DNA from: Pseudobdellovibrionaceae bacterium
GTDB lineage: Bacteria > Bdellovibrionota > Bdellovibrionia > Bdellovibrionales > UBA1609
Assembly (NCBI GenBank): GCA_947444305.1
Contig: CANEZP010000003.1
Coordinates: forward strand, 186,001-250,000
Reading direction: 5' to 3'
Length of the DNA: 64,000 bases
The notes beneath the pieces were generated by a model. That model saw only the letters and a program-made list of their open reading frames with translations, did not search any database and was not told the origin of the DNA. This document shows, in pieces, positions 43,464-52,705 of the stretch (the stretch's first letter is position 1; each line of letters starts with the position of its first letter). A program made the position numbers and the translations under genes.

Positions 43464-44225
43464 TTAAAGATCCATGGATTTTTGGGTGAGGGCCTGGGCT
43501 TGGCGGAGCAAGCGTTGCGCTTCGCCGTGCGAGGGATCGCGGTGCGTGGCGGCTTCCCACTGTTCGATCGCGCCTTCGACGTCGCCGCCGTCGTACAAAA
43601 TCTTACCGAGCCGGACGCGTGCGCTAAGGAAACCCGGGTACTCTTTGATCAACGAACGTAGCTCTTTAAGCGCTTTCTCCGGTGAATCGAGGCGGGTGAA
43701 GCACTCAACGATTTTCATCGTGAGTTCGGGCTTACGGCTGCTCAAAGCTAAAGATTTGTAATACTGCTCGAGCGCTTCTTTGAAGCGGCCGTGCTGAAAG
43801 TACATTTCGCCCAGTTCGTCGTGCTTGATGCTGAATTTTTCGTTGATGTAAGGGTCTTCACTGCTGGCCTGCTTCGCGAGCAATTCTTTCGCTTCGTCGA
43901 AGACCTTGCGGCCTTCCTCGTATTTGCCGAGATCATTCAGGATAATCGAAAGGCCTACGCTCGCGTCGGTGAAGGTCGGCTCAAGCTCTAAAGCGCGGCG
44001 AAAGGCGCGAATCGCTTTATTGAACTTACCCTGATCGTAATAGATCGTCCCGAGCATGTGGAACACTTCGGGCGATTTCGCGTTTTTTAGGATGAGCTGA
44101 TTTAAAATCGGTTCGGCAAGATTGTACTTACTCTCGCGGAAAAACTCGCGCGCGCTGCCGAGCATCTCGTCGTTAGATACTGTTTCCAATTTCTCGCCTC
44201 GCTTTCTCGGCTTCGGGGCTGCCAC
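43464..44225 (-). CDS. TPR-repeat protein
   Basis: Up to 253 residues, almost entirely tetratricopeptide repeats (AKSPEVFHMLGTIYYDQGKF, IRAFRRALELEPTFTDASVG, and more to the C-terminus). No signal peptide or membrane helix is seen, so it is likely a cytoplasmic scaffold. The start is uncertain: GTG at 44225 overlaps bamD by 53 nt, while TTG at 44189 has a GAGG site and ATG at 44165 lies just beyond the bamD stop. It sits between bamD and hpt, and its partner is unknown. Confidence 0.8.
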   Translation of the reverse strand: MAAPKPRKRGEKLETVSNDEMLGSAREFFRESKYNLAEPILNQLILKNAKSPEVFHMLGTIYYDQGKFNKAIRAFRRALELEPTFTDASVGLSIILNDLGKYEEGRKVFDEAKELLAKQASSEDPYINEKFSIKHDELGEMYFQHGRFKEALEQYYKSLALSSRKPELTMKIVECFTRLDSPEKALKELRSLIKEYPGFLSARVRLGKILYDGGDVEGAIEQWEAATHRDPSHGEAQRLLRQAQALTQKSMDL

Positions 44226-44922
44226 GGAATTGCGTGTTCAGCTTGTCTAAGTAAGATCGTGCTTTTGCGACATCTTTAATCTTATGGGCGGAAACGGCGG
44301 CGCCGTAGAGCGCGCGGGCATCAAACCCGAGCGCGGGGTAAATGCGTAAGAGTTCTTCGAAGCGGCCGAGGGCCGACTCGTACTTGTCGCGAATGAAATA
44401 GAAGTTGCCGATGTAATATTCTTTTTCGGCCAGCATTTTCAGAGTTTTAATTTTGTAATCGGAGGCTTCTTTAACGAACGGGGAGCCGGGAAACGATTGC
44501 GTTACTTCATCAAAGTAAAGAATCGCCCGCTCGGCCACCGAGAGGTCGCGGTCGATAGTCGTGGGTAGTTGATTGAAAAAGCTTAGGCCCAACCGGAAGG
44601 TAATGTAATCGATCCGCGGGTGCGAAGGGTGCAGCTCTTTGAACACCTGGTAAGCGTTTTGCGCTTCGATGTACTCTTCACGTTTGAAATGAATTTCGGC
44701 GATGCGGAGTTCACTTTCGGGCGCGAGCTTTGAATAGGGATGTTTGTTTTTAACTTGATTGTACTGGGCGATGGCTTCTTCGAAGCGCTCATCTTTCTCG
44801 TACTTTTCGGCAAGTTTAAACGCACCTTCGGGGGTGCCGGTATCGATCTCGGAGGTGCTTGAACAGCCGGTGCCGGCAAGGATCGAGAACATCAAAAAAA
44901 CGGGGAGGATAAGGCTTTTCAT
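44173..44922 (-). CDS. bamD: Outer-membrane assembly lipoprotein BamD
   Basis: 249 residues. The lipobox (LAGTGC) anchors it in the outer membrane. TPR repeats fill the mature protein (EAIAQYNQVKNKHPYSKLAP, AQNAYQVFKELHPSHPRIDY, ILYFDEVTQSFPGSPFVKEA), the BamD hallmark. With BamA it inserts beta-barrel proteins. The family's NQLP and DRD segment (FFNQLPTTIDRD) is present. The 3' end overlaps the candidate starts of the TPR gene. Confidence 0.9.
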   Translation of the reverse strand: MKSLILPVFLMFSILAGTGCSSTSEIDTGTPEGAFKLAEKYEKDERFEEAIAQYNQVKNKHPYSKLAPESELRIAEIHFKREEYIEAQNAYQVFKELHPSHPRIDYITFRLGLSFFNQLPTTIDRDLSVAERAILYFDEVTQSFPGSPFVKEASDYKIKTLKMLAEKEYYIGNFYFIRDKYESALGRFEELLRIYPALGFDARALYGAAVSAHKIKDVAKARSYLDKLNTQFRGSPEAEKARREIGNSI

Positions 44923-44940
44923 AATCCCCCGAAGTCTAGA

Positions 44941-45999
44941 TCAAGTGCGGGTATCGATCAAGTGCCGGTAAATGGTGCTCACGGTCACTTTCAGCGTACT
45001 GGCGACCGGGATGGATATAATCATTCCCAAGATCCCGAGCACCTGCGCTCCCGCGATGATCACGACGATCACCGTGACCGGGTGTAGATCGACGATCTTG
45101 GCCACCATCAGCGGGATCAGAATGCCGGCGTCAATGAGTTGCGCCGTCACGTAAACCGTCGCGACCAGGAACACCCCGAGTGAGGAATGCCCGTTTACGA
45201 GCGCGATCGCGAAGGCCGGCAGGGCCCCGAACAGCGGTCCGATGTACGGGATGAGGTTGGTAACCGCCGCCACGAGGCCGAGCAAAATCGCGTACGGAAA
45301 ATTGATCAGTAGAAGTCCCACGGCGGTGACCACCCCGACAATAAAACTTTCGAGCAGGCGGGCGCGCACGAATTGTCCGATCTGGAAGTTGATCTGGTGC
45401 AAAAGGCTGAGCGCCGTTTCGAATAAGTGATTGGGCACGATCCCCAAGACCATGCGCAACGAAGAGCGCCCGTCTTTGACCATGAAGAACGCGAGGAAAG
45501 GGCCGAGGACCATGACGGTAAAGAATGTTTTTACGAAGCGGGGCAATTGCCCGAAGAAGTCGCGGGTCCAAGCCGTTAAGACGGACTCAACTTTGGCTTC
45601 GAGGTCGAAGTTTGTGAGCGGCCCCGCGACTTGCTGAACGCGAACCTCAAGTTCGGAAATAAATTGTCCAACGCCGGTAATGAAACGGGGCATGTCGGCT
45701 TGTAGCCGGGGAATCGTGTCGCCGATGTAAGGAAACAGCCAAATACCCGCGAGCGCGAGGATCACCCCGACGCTGATAAAAACAAAAGTGGTCGAGAGCG
45801 CGCGGCCGATGCCCTGTCGCTCTAAGTAATTAACTAACGGACCGAGGGCATAGGAAATCATCAGCGCTAGGATTGTGGACACCAATAAATTTTCGACCGC
45901 GATAAGCACGACAAAAATTGAAAGCAAAAACGAAAGTAGACCGACCAGCTTCCAGCGGTTTGAACGCTTGAGCATGGCCTGGGAGACGGCGAGGCTCAT
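44941..45999 (-). CDS. AI-2E family (PerM-type) membrane transporter
   Basis: 352 residues with about seven or eight transmembrane helices and the family layout: two N-terminal helices (LLSFLLSIFVVLIAVENLLV), a long periplasmic segment, then a C-terminal helix bundle with GPFLAFFMVKDG and PYIGPLFGALPAFAIAL. Members export autoinducer-2, or act as Na+/H+ antiporters, so the substrate is open. It overlaps the cyclic-nucleotide-binding gene by 4 nt. Confidence 0.87.
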   Translation of the reverse strand: MSLAVSQAMLKRSNRWKLVGLLSFLLSIFVVLIAVENLLVSTILALMISYALGPLVNYLERQGIGRALSTTFVFISVGVILALAGIWLFPYIGDTIPRLQADMPRFITGVGQFISELEVRVQQVAGPLTNFDLEAKVESVLTAWTRDFFGQLPRFVKTFFTVMVLGPFLAFFMVKDGRSSLRMVLGIVPNHLFETALSLLHQINFQIGQFVRARLLESFIVGVVTAVGLLLINFPYAILLGLVAAVTNLIPYIGPLFGALPAFAIALVNGHSSLGVFLVATVYVTAQLIDAGILIPLMVAKIVDLHPVTVIVVIIAGAQVLGILGMIISIPVASTLKVTVSTIYRHLIDTRT

Positions 46000-46538
46000 A
46001 ACTTTTGGCTCATGCGGAGCAGGTCTTCTTTAAGTTCGCTGACTTTGAGGGTGGTTTCTTTAAGTCTTCGCCCGAGGACTTCGCTTAATCGCAGAAGAAT
46101 CTTTACGCCGGTGGCGGGTTGGCGCTCAAGGATTTCGAGCAGATCGGGTTTGAAGAATCCGATAAGTTTACTCTCTTCGCCGGCGATAGCCGTGGCCGTG
46201 CGGCGCGAATTATTCTCGACTAACGAAAGCTCGCCTAAAAAATCGCCCGAGCGCAGGCGCGTGACCAATTGGCTTTTGAGCGGCAAATCTTCGTCCGGCA
46301 TTTGGTCGACGTAAATTTCGAGCGAACCTCGCAATAGAATGTACATGCCCACGCCGATCTCACCCTGACGGAAAATAGCTTCGCCGCTTTTGAAGGTGCG
46401 CACGTGGCAAGTGTCCTGAACGAAACGTAATTCTTTTTTGCTCAGAGATTTAAAAACGTAAGTCTGGCGAAGAGCTTCTTGCACTTCGTTGTCTTGATCT
46501 TCGCGCCGGAACAAATTGTCCCACATGTAATTAACCAT
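45996..46538 (-). CDS. Cyclic-nucleotide-binding domain protein without DNA-binding domain
   Basis: 180 residues. One CAP-type effector domain spans about 28-150 (FKSLSKKELRFVQDT, GEAIFRQGEIGVGMYILLRG, RSGDFLGELSLVENNSRRTA) with the Glu and Arg of the phosphate-binding cassette. The C-terminus is a helix without HTH, so it is not a transcription factor. It probably binds a cyclic nucleotide and regulates a partner, possibly the overlapping transporter (4-nt overlap). It may also act in another complex. Confidence 0.85.
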   Translation of the reverse strand: MVNYMWDNLFRREDQDNEVQEALRQTYVFKSLSKKELRFVQDTCHVRTFKSGEAIFRQGEIGVGMYILLRGSLEIYVDQMPDEDLPLKSQLVTRLRSGDFLGELSLVENNSRRTATAIAGEESKLIGFFKPDLLEILERQPATGVKILLRLSEVLGRRLKETTLKVSELKEDLLRMSQKL

Positions 46539-46539
46539 G

Positions 46540-47340
46540 TTAGCGCTTCGCCGAGAAGTCGGAGGTAACGAGAATTTCGCTGTTCTTTAGCCAACCGCTC
46601 GATCCTTCGCTGTTTTGCACTTGCGACCAATCTTTATCGCGGCGGCGTATCAGCACTTCGCTGCCGCCGCTCAGATCGAAGAGTCCGACGCCGTCGTCGG
46701 CAGGAAGGCTTCGCGCACTGACTCTCGCAGCGATGACCGTCGCGCGGGTCTTCAGCGCGAACGTTAACTTCGTCGCCGACAAAACGATGCTTAAAAGTAA
46801 AACGGCGCTAAGGCCTACGGCCGTGACAGGAAATGCCGGCAGCGGTGACTCTTCATCGAGGGCTTGGCGCCGATCGGCCAAGTAACGAATCCACAGCCAG
46901 CCCGCGGCCGCCAGGATCAAAGCGATAAGCCAAAGCGATTCAAAAAATGAGATGAACTCTAAGTTGCGCTGCAAACCTTCACCCAAACGGTCGCGTTCGA
47001 AACCACGCGCTTGAAGTTTGGCTTCGGCGAAATCACGTCCCGCGCGTGCGGGTCGAAACCCCGGATCGAGCGTTAATGCCTTGCGCCAAAGGGCGAGCGA
47101 CATCGGTGCTTGGTCAAGTTGGAAATAAGAGAGTGCGAGATTGTGTAAAAGCGGCGCGCTGATCGTATTCGCGTCGATCAGTTTCTGAAAATTATCGCGG
47201 GACTCGGCATATTGTTTGTTCTGATAGGCAGCTAGACCTTTTTCGAATAAGTTTTCATTCACCTTTGCGCCCGGTGATTCATCGGCCAAAAGGGTTAATG
47301 AAAAACTCGCGACTAGAACGACTGTGCATATTCTCAGCAT
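46540..47340 (-). CDS. BatE-like TPR and SH3-domain membrane protein
   Basis: 266 residues. A signal peptide or anchor (MLRICTVVLVASFSLTLLAD) is followed by TPR repeats (about 30-100), two transmembrane helices (LWLIALILAAAGWLWIRYL; VTAVGLSAVLLLSIVLSATK) and a C-terminal SH3b domain (VGLFDLSGGSEVLIRRRDKD). This order resembles BatE of the Bat aerotolerance locus, but the other bat genes are not adjacent. A 1-nt gap separates it from the cyclic-nucleotide-binding gene. Confidence 0.8.
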   Translation of the reverse strand: MLRICTVVLVASFSLTLLADESPGAKVNENLFEKGLAAYQNKQYAESRDNFQKLIDANTISAPLLHNLALSYFQLDQAPMSLALWRKALTLDPGFRPARAGRDFAEAKLQARGFERDRLGEGLQRNLEFISFFESLWLIALILAAAGWLWIRYLADRRQALDEESPLPAFPVTAVGLSAVLLLSIVLSATKLTFALKTRATVIAARVSARSLPADDGVGLFDLSGGSEVLIRRRDKDWSQVQNSEGSSGWLKNSEILVTSDFSAKR

Positions 47341-47410
47341 TCGAAAAAGTTTACGGACTGGGCCTTCAAGAGTAAACTCTAAATGCTGTTAGTCTAACGA
47401 AAGGGATTTT

Positions 47411-48784
47411 GTGGCTTCCACTTTAGGGCAAGAACTTAGTGACTCCGGGCAAGTGAACACGCTTTTAGATAATCTAACCGAGCAGATTCTTGCGATCGGC
47501 CGCCGCATCGAGGGTGTAAAACCTGCCGATCCCGCGTTCGAAGCAAAAGCCGCCGCCGACATCAAGCAGCTGGGCGAGGTTCGCAGCCGCCCGCTTTTTT
47601 ACAATTACATGGGGTCGGGCATTGGCCGCGGTCCTTACGTCGAATTGACCGACGGTAGCGTAAAGATGGATTTGATCAACGGCATCGGCATTCACTTGTT
47701 CGGCCACTCGCATCCGCGTGTCGTACGCGCCACTTTAAAAGGTGGCATGAGTGATATCGTTCACCAAGGTAACCTCGAGCCGAACCAAGAGTATCTTCAT
47801 CTCAGCCGCAAACTTCTTAGCATGGCAAAGAAGAACAGCCGGTTGAATTACGTTTGGCTTTCGACGTGCGGTACAATGGCCAACGAAAACGCGCTAAAAA
47901 TGGCACGTCAGAAAAAGCGCGGCGCACGCATGATCGTCACCTTCAAGAATGCCTTTGCCGGCCGGTCGACGATGATGACCGAAGTGACCGACAACCCTGC
48001 GTTCAAAGTCGGCATGCCCGATTACAATGAGGTTTTACGAATTCCTTTTTACGATCCGAAAGCTCCGGCCGATCGCAGCCTCGCGGCGTTGAAAGAACAC
48101 TGGGCTAAGCACGAGAACAACATCAGCTGCTTCGTGTTCGAACCGATGTTGGGCGAAGGCGGTTACCGCGCCGCTACCCATGATTTCTTCCAGCCGCTGC
48201 TCGAGTTCTGTAAAGAAAAAGGGATTCCCGTTTGGGCGGATGAGATTCAAACTTTCTCGCGCACCGGAAACATGTTTGCGTTCGAAAGTCTTTGCATCGG
48301 TCAGTACGTCGACCTTTGCACGATCGCGAAAACCGCGCAAAACGGTGCAACGTTCTTTACCGAAGAGTTTAAACCCGATCCGGGTTTGCTCGGCGGCACA
48401 TTCTCGGGCAGTACGCCCGCGCTCAGCGCCGGTCTCGAAATTTTAAATATGCTCGACGACGAAGGTTACCTGGGGCCGAAAGGCAAAATCATGGACATCC
48501 ACCGCAACTTCGTCGGCATGTTGAACGAGCTCAACGAAACGACCTGCAAAGGTTTGCTACGCGAAGCCGGCGGTATGGGGTTGATGGTGGCGGTTACACC
48601 GCTCGACGGTACGAAAGACAAGCAGCTCGCGTTGTTGAAAACATTATTTAAGAACGGTTTGATTGCCTTCGGTTGCGGTAGCGATCCTTACCGCGCGCGC
48701 TTCCTCTTACCGGCGATCCTTAGCCCGGAAGATATCCAAGTCGCGAAGAAGATTATCGAAAAATCCGTGCTGGAGCTGGCTTGA
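47411..48784 (+). CDS. Class III aminotransferase, AstC-like by context
   Basis: 457 residues, PLP-dependent fold type I. The substrate region includes DLINGIGIHLFGHSHP, the PLP phosphate loop STCGTMANENALKMA, and ADEIQTFSRTG, which holds the PLP-contacting Asp. The Schiff-base Lys is in CTIAKTAQNGA. The N-terminus is about 50 residues longer than E. coli AstC. GTG start with AAAGGG upstream. With astA and astD downstream it should convert succinylornithine to succinylglutamate semialdehyde, though acetylornithine or a lysine substrate cannot be excluded. Confidence 0.8.
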   Translation: MASTLGQELSDSGQVNTLLDNLTEQILAIGRRIEGVKPADPAFEAKAAADIKQLGEVRSRPLFYNYMGSGIGRGPYVELTDGSVKMDLINGIGIHLFGHSHPRVVRATLKGGMSDIVHQGNLEPNQEYLHLSRKLLSMAKKNSRLNYVWLSTCGTMANENALKMARQKKRGARMIVTFKNAFAGRSTMMTEVTDNPAFKVGMPDYNEVLRIPFYDPKAPADRSLAALKEHWAKHENNISCFVFEPMLGEGGYRAATHDFFQPLLEFCKEKGIPVWADEIQTFSRTGNMFAFESLCIGQYVDLCTIAKTAQNGATFFTEEFKPDPGLLGGTFSGSTPALSAGLEILNMLDDEGYLGPKGKIMDIHRNFVGMLNELNETTCKGLLREAGGMGLMVAVTPLDGTKDKQLALLKTLFKNGLIAFGCGSDPYRARFLLPAILSPEDIQVAKKIIEKSVLELA

Positions 48785-50160
48785 GTGATCCAGGGGTGGC
48801 CAGCGGGCCGCCCGCAAAGTCTTTCCTTGAAGAATGCCGGGCGCTCATCGCGCTCGACAGTACACCCAGCCACGGTAATTTGACTTCGGCCGAGTACGCC
48901 GGCCGCTTGTGCGAGCAGGCCGGGCTTCACGTTGATTATCAGCGTGAGTCGATGGAGGGCATCGATCAATGCAACATCATCGCGCGACCGCAAGCTTCGG
49001 TACCTGAAAAAGAAATTTTGTTCCAAACGCATCTCGACACCGTTGAGGCCGCACACTTTAGCCAGTGGACAAAAACGCAGAGCAATCCGTTTAACGCTTC
49101 GATATATTCCGATCTGATCTACGGTTTAGGTACCGCCGACGTGAAGCTCGATTTTTTATGCAAACTCGAAGCGGCGAAAGAATTTGCGCGTAAGCCTATG
49201 CGCACGCCTTTTGTTTTGGTCGGCACCTTCGGCGCGCAAACGGGGATGAACGGTGCGATCAAACTTATGCGCCGGAAAAAGATCAACGCCACGCGCGCCT
49301 TCATCGGCGAGCCGACGAACAATAAGTTGGTCATCGCGGGGCAGGGCCTCGCGGTGCTCGAGATTTCTATTCCTTTCTCGGATCAAGAGCGAGACTACCG
49401 CCGGGATCACGATCTACTTGAGTCGGCGACGACGCAGTCTAAAATCTTTGCCGGTAAGGCCGCGCATTCTAGCGATCCGAGTAGCGGCGACAACGCGATT
49501 ATGAAAATGCTCGCTTATCTTGCGCAGATGCCCGAAGGAATTGCGATCATGGATGCCGACGGCGGGATCAACTACAATTCCGTCCCGGGAAATTCTGTGC
49601 TCGAAATCGACACCGCGGCGGTGCTTAAAGATCCGATCCTGCCCAAGCTGACCAAAATGTACGCAAGTTTCGTCGCGCTCGCCGAGGAACTGAAAGCGCA
49701 TACCGATACCGGCTTTTATCCTCCGCATCCAACCCTCAACGTAGGGATGATAAGAACCTTCGACACCGACATACGGTTGACCGGAAGTTGCCGGCTGCCG
49801 CCCTCGGTGCATGACCGGACTTACGAGGCTTGGATGAAGAAACTCGAGTCAGCGGTGCAGTCGGTCGGAGCGACCTTTCGCGTTAAGGACTATCGCAAAG
49901 GCTTCACCACTGAAGAGAGTTTGCCCTTTGTGCTAGAGTCGCAAGACACTTTGAAAAGCATGGGCTTAGAAGCCGGCCTAGAAAAGATCACCATGGTGTC
50001 GGAAGCCAGCGTTTTCAGCCGGCTCGGGGTCGAGTGCTTAGTGTGGGGTCCCGGTCAAAGTGTCGGAAATTCGCACGCGCCGAACGAACACGTAAGCGTG
50101 AGCGATCTCAAGCAAGCGACCGAGTTTTATAAACGTCTGATGGAAAGGTTTTGCACGTGA
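48781..50160 (+). CDS. M20-family hydrolase-like protein with altered catalytic motif
   Basis: 459 residues, the ArgE/DapE/CPG2 family. Metal ligands are visible at QTHLDTV, LGTADVKLD, FIGEPT and NSHAPNE. The family's general-base motif DEE.G, in front of the conserved GMNGA, reads GAQTGMNGA here, so both glutamates (base and bridging ligand) are replaced by Ala and Gln. Probably a N-succinyl- or N-acetyl-amino-acid deacylase ancestor. TTG start with GGAG upstream, overlapping the aminotransferase stop by 4 nt. Position suggests a desuccinylase role (AstE replacement); whether it is active is open. Confidence 0.8.
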   Translation: MSDPGVASGPPAKSFLEECRALIALDSTPSHGNLTSAEYAGRLCEQAGLHVDYQRESMEGIDQCNIIARPQASVPEKEILFQTHLDTVEAAHFSQWTKTQSNPFNASIYSDLIYGLGTADVKLDFLCKLEAAKEFARKPMRTPFVLVGTFGAQTGMNGAIKLMRRKKINATRAFIGEPTNNKLVIAGQGLAVLEISIPFSDQERDYRRDHDLLESATTQSKIFAGKAAHSSDPSSGDNAIMKMLAYLAQMPEGIAIMDADGGINYNSVPGNSVLEIDTAAVLKDPILPKLTKMYASFVALAEELKAHTDTGFYPPHPTLNVGMIRTFDTDIRLTGSCRLPPSVHDRTYEAWMKKLESAVQSVGATFRVKDYRKGFTTEESLPFVLESQDTLKSMGLEAGLEKITMVSEASVFSRLGVECLVWGPGQSVGNSHAPNEHVSVSDLKQATEFYKRLMERFCT

Positions 50161-51164
50161 GTTTTGTCGTCCGCGCCGCGCGCCGCGAAGATTTACAACA
50201 GCTCTTAGAATTGGCGCGCCAGTTCTCGTTACTCAACCTCCCCGCCGAAAAGCGCGTACTCGAAACTAAGATCGAGCGTAGCGTGGCTTCCTTCAAAGGT
50301 GAGCTAAGCAAAGCCGACGCGGAATACATTTTTATCGTCGAAGACACCGAAGGCGAACTGGTTACCGGCAGCTCGATGATCATCGCCAAAAACGGAACAC
50401 CTGCATCACCGAACTATTCATTTAAAGTTTTGAAGAAAGAACGCTTCAGTCGTGAGCTCGGCATCGGATTTATTCATCAGATTTTACGTTTGAACGTAAA
50501 CACCGACGGACCGACCGAACTCGGTGGTTTAGTCGTCGACCGCGCTTACCGTCGCCGGCCCGAGAAGGTCGGGCGCATGATTTCGCTGTCGAGATTCTTG
50601 TACATCGCTATGCATCCCGAGCGTTTTGAAGAAGAACTGCATTCCGAAATGGCGCCGCCGCTAACCGAGGAAGGCCGCTCCGAATTCTGGGAAGCCCTGG
50701 GCAGACGCTTTACCGGGATGCCGTACCGCGAAGCCGATCTTATCTCGAACCAGAACAACGGCTTTATCCAGAGCTTGTTCCCCGAAGAAGATATCTACCT
50801 CGCGCTGCTCGATTCTAAAGCACGTTTGGTTTTAGGCCGCGTGGGTGAAGAGACCCAGGCCGCCTTGCACATGCTTAACAAGATCGGCTTCCAGTACAAA
50901 GACGAGGTTGATCCGTTCGACGGTGGTCCGCACTTGCGTTGCGCCACTCAAGAAAATAAAATCGTGCAGTCGCACAAGAAAGCCCGCGTGGTTAAATCGG
51001 CCGCGGCCACGTTCGACCAGAGCGCGATCATCGGCCTTCTTCGCAACGGGAGCTACTTAGGCGGCGCGAGTCCGTACCGGATTGAGGGCAACCAAATCGC
51101 GTTTCCCGAAAAAACGTGGGCGCTGCTCGAGCTGAACGAAGGCGAAGAAATCTATTACTGGTAA
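50157..51164 (+). CDS. astA: Arginine/ornithine N-succinyltransferase AstA
   Basis: 335 residues. It begins VSFVVRAARREDLQQLLELA, and family segments TELGGLVVDRAYRRRPEKVG and GRMISLSRFLYIAMH are clear, with GPHLRC near the middle of the C-terminal half. It transfers succinyl from succinyl-CoA to the alpha-amino group of arginine or ornithine. The GTG at 50157 overlaps the M20 stop (GTGA) and has AAAGG about 8 nt upstream. A TTG two codons earlier is possible. Confidence 0.93.
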   Translation: MSFVVRAARREDLQQLLELARQFSLLNLPAEKRVLETKIERSVASFKGELSKADAEYIFIVEDTEGELVTGSSMIIAKNGTPASPNYSFKVLKKERFSRELGIGFIHQILRLNVNTDGPTELGGLVVDRAYRRRPEKVGRMISLSRFLYIAMHPERFEEELHSEMAPPLTEEGRSEFWEALGRRFTGMPYREADLISNQNNGFIQSLFPEEDIYLALLDSKARLVLGRVGEETQAALHMLNKIGFQYKDEVDPFDGGPHLRCATQENKIVQSHKKARVVKSAAATFDQSAIIGLLRNGSYLGGASPYRIEGNQIAFPEKTWALLELNEGEEIYYW

Positions 51165-51187
51165 ACGCATCCGCGATGGGAGAATCC

Positions 51188-52705
51188 ATGAGCCAAGACC
51201 AAATCATTCCTTTTAAGGGCGACTTTATAGCCGGCCGGTGGGTTCGCTCGGAGAAGAGCGATGAAGAGTGGACGGTTCAATCGCCCGCGAATCTAAAAGA
51301 CACCGTCATTCACATGGCTTCGCGTTTCGATCACGTGGAGCAAGCCGTGCAATCGGCCCGCAAAGCTTATCTGCCGTGGGCGCACATGGGACTCGAAAAG
51401 CGTAAGCAGTACATGATGCGGCTCAAAGAAATGTTCGCGAGCAAAGGCAGCGAGCTGGCCGAGATTCTGTCGCGTGAAACCGGCAAGCCGCTTTGGGAAA
51501 CTAAAACGGAAGTCGCCGCGCTCGGTTCAAAAATCGATATCACCTTGAACCACTCGATTAAGCAAATTACCGAAGAAGAGATTAAAGACGCTCTTCCCGG
51601 GATTAGCGGTTTCACCCGGCACAAACCCCGCGGTGTAATGGCCGTGGTCGGTCCGTTTAACTTTCCCGCACATTTGCCGAACGGGCACATCATCCCCGCT
51701 TTAGTCAGCGGAAACACAGTCGTGTTCAAGCCTTCGGACAAGACGCCCGTGGCCGGGCAGTGGATGGCCGAGTGTTACGAAAAGGCTGAGTTCCCCGAAG
51801 GCGTTTTCAACATGATCCAAGGTCGCGTTGAGGTCGGCAAACGTTTGGTGAATCATGATCAAGTCGACGGGGTATTGTTCACCGGCTCTTACGAAGTCGG
51901 TTTGAAAATCAAACAAGATACAATGACCCATCACTGGAAGGTGCTCGCCCTGGAAATGGGCGGCAAGAATGCTTCGGTGATTTGGAAAGACGCCGAGATT
52001 AAAAAAGCCGTCTACGAATCATTAATCGGTTCGTTCATGACCGCCGGGCAACGCTGCTCGTGCACAAGCCGGATCATTCTTCACCGCGACATCCGCGATC
52101 AATTCGTCGAGCAATTCTACGCCGCCGCTAAAAAATTAAAGATCGGCCACTGGCGCGATGAGGTCTTCATGGGCCCATTGATCGACCAAGCGTCGGTCGA
52201 AAAATTTATCCGTTACCAAGAGATCGCCAAGCGTGAAGGTGCCGAAAGCCTTATGCGCGGCAAAGCTTTGGACCTCGATCATAACGGTTATTACGTAACC
52301 CCGAGCATTAACCTGGTGAAAGAGTTCGACCCGAAATCCGTTTACCAAAAGAGCGAAATCTTCGGCCCGAACGTCGCGATCTTTACCGTCGATACGATCG
52401 AAGAGGCCTTAGAGATAAATAATTCGTCGGGCTTCGGTTTGGTTATGAGTATCTTCACTAAAGAAAAAGCGTTATTCGATAAAGCCTTGATCGAAGCGAA
52501 AGTCGGCGTGCTGAACTGGAATCGCACCACCAACGGGGCGAGTTCTAAACTTCCCTTCGGCGGCATGAATAAATCAGGCAACGACCGGCCGTCGGGTAAT
52601 CTCGCCATCCAATATTGCACGGTGCCCGTCGCGTCCCTTGAAGATCACACGCCGTATTCCCCCGCCAACCAGCCTCCGGGCCTCAACTTCGAGAATAAAG
52701 AATGA
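51188..52705 (+). CDS. astD: N-succinylglutamate-semialdehyde dehydrogenase AstD
   Basis: 505 residues. Aldehyde dehydrogenase fold with the NAD motif FTGSYEVG, catalytic Glu in LALEMGGKN and catalytic Cys in TAGQRCSCTSR. The C-terminus GVLNWNRTTNGASSKLPFGG and YCTVPVASLE match AstD. It oxidises succinylglutamate semialdehyde to succinylglutamate. The ATG at 51188 is chosen for the GGAG 5 nt upstream. It lies 23 nt after astA and overlaps mltG by 4 nt. Confidence 0.94.
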   Translation: MSQDQIIPFKGDFIAGRWVRSEKSDEEWTVQSPANLKDTVIHMASRFDHVEQAVQSARKAYLPWAHMGLEKRKQYMMRLKEMFASKGSELAEILSRETGKPLWETKTEVAALGSKIDITLNHSIKQITEEEIKDALPGISGFTRHKPRGVMAVVGPFNFPAHLPNGHIIPALVSGNTVVFKPSDKTPVAGQWMAECYEKAEFPEGVFNMIQGRVEVGKRLVNHDQVDGVLFTGSYEVGLKIKQDTMTHHWKVLALEMGGKNASVIWKDAEIKKAVYESLIGSFMTAGQRCSCTSRIILHRDIRDQFVEQFYAAAKKLKIGHWRDEVFMGPLIDQASVEKFIRYQEIAKREGAESLMRGKALDLDHNGYYVTPSINLVKEFDPKSVYQKSEIFGPNVAIFTVDTIEEALEINNSSGFGLVMSIFTKEKALFDKALIEAKVGVLNWNRTTNGASSKLPFGGMNKSGNDRPSGNLAIQYCTVPVASLEDHTPYSPANQPPGLNFENKE

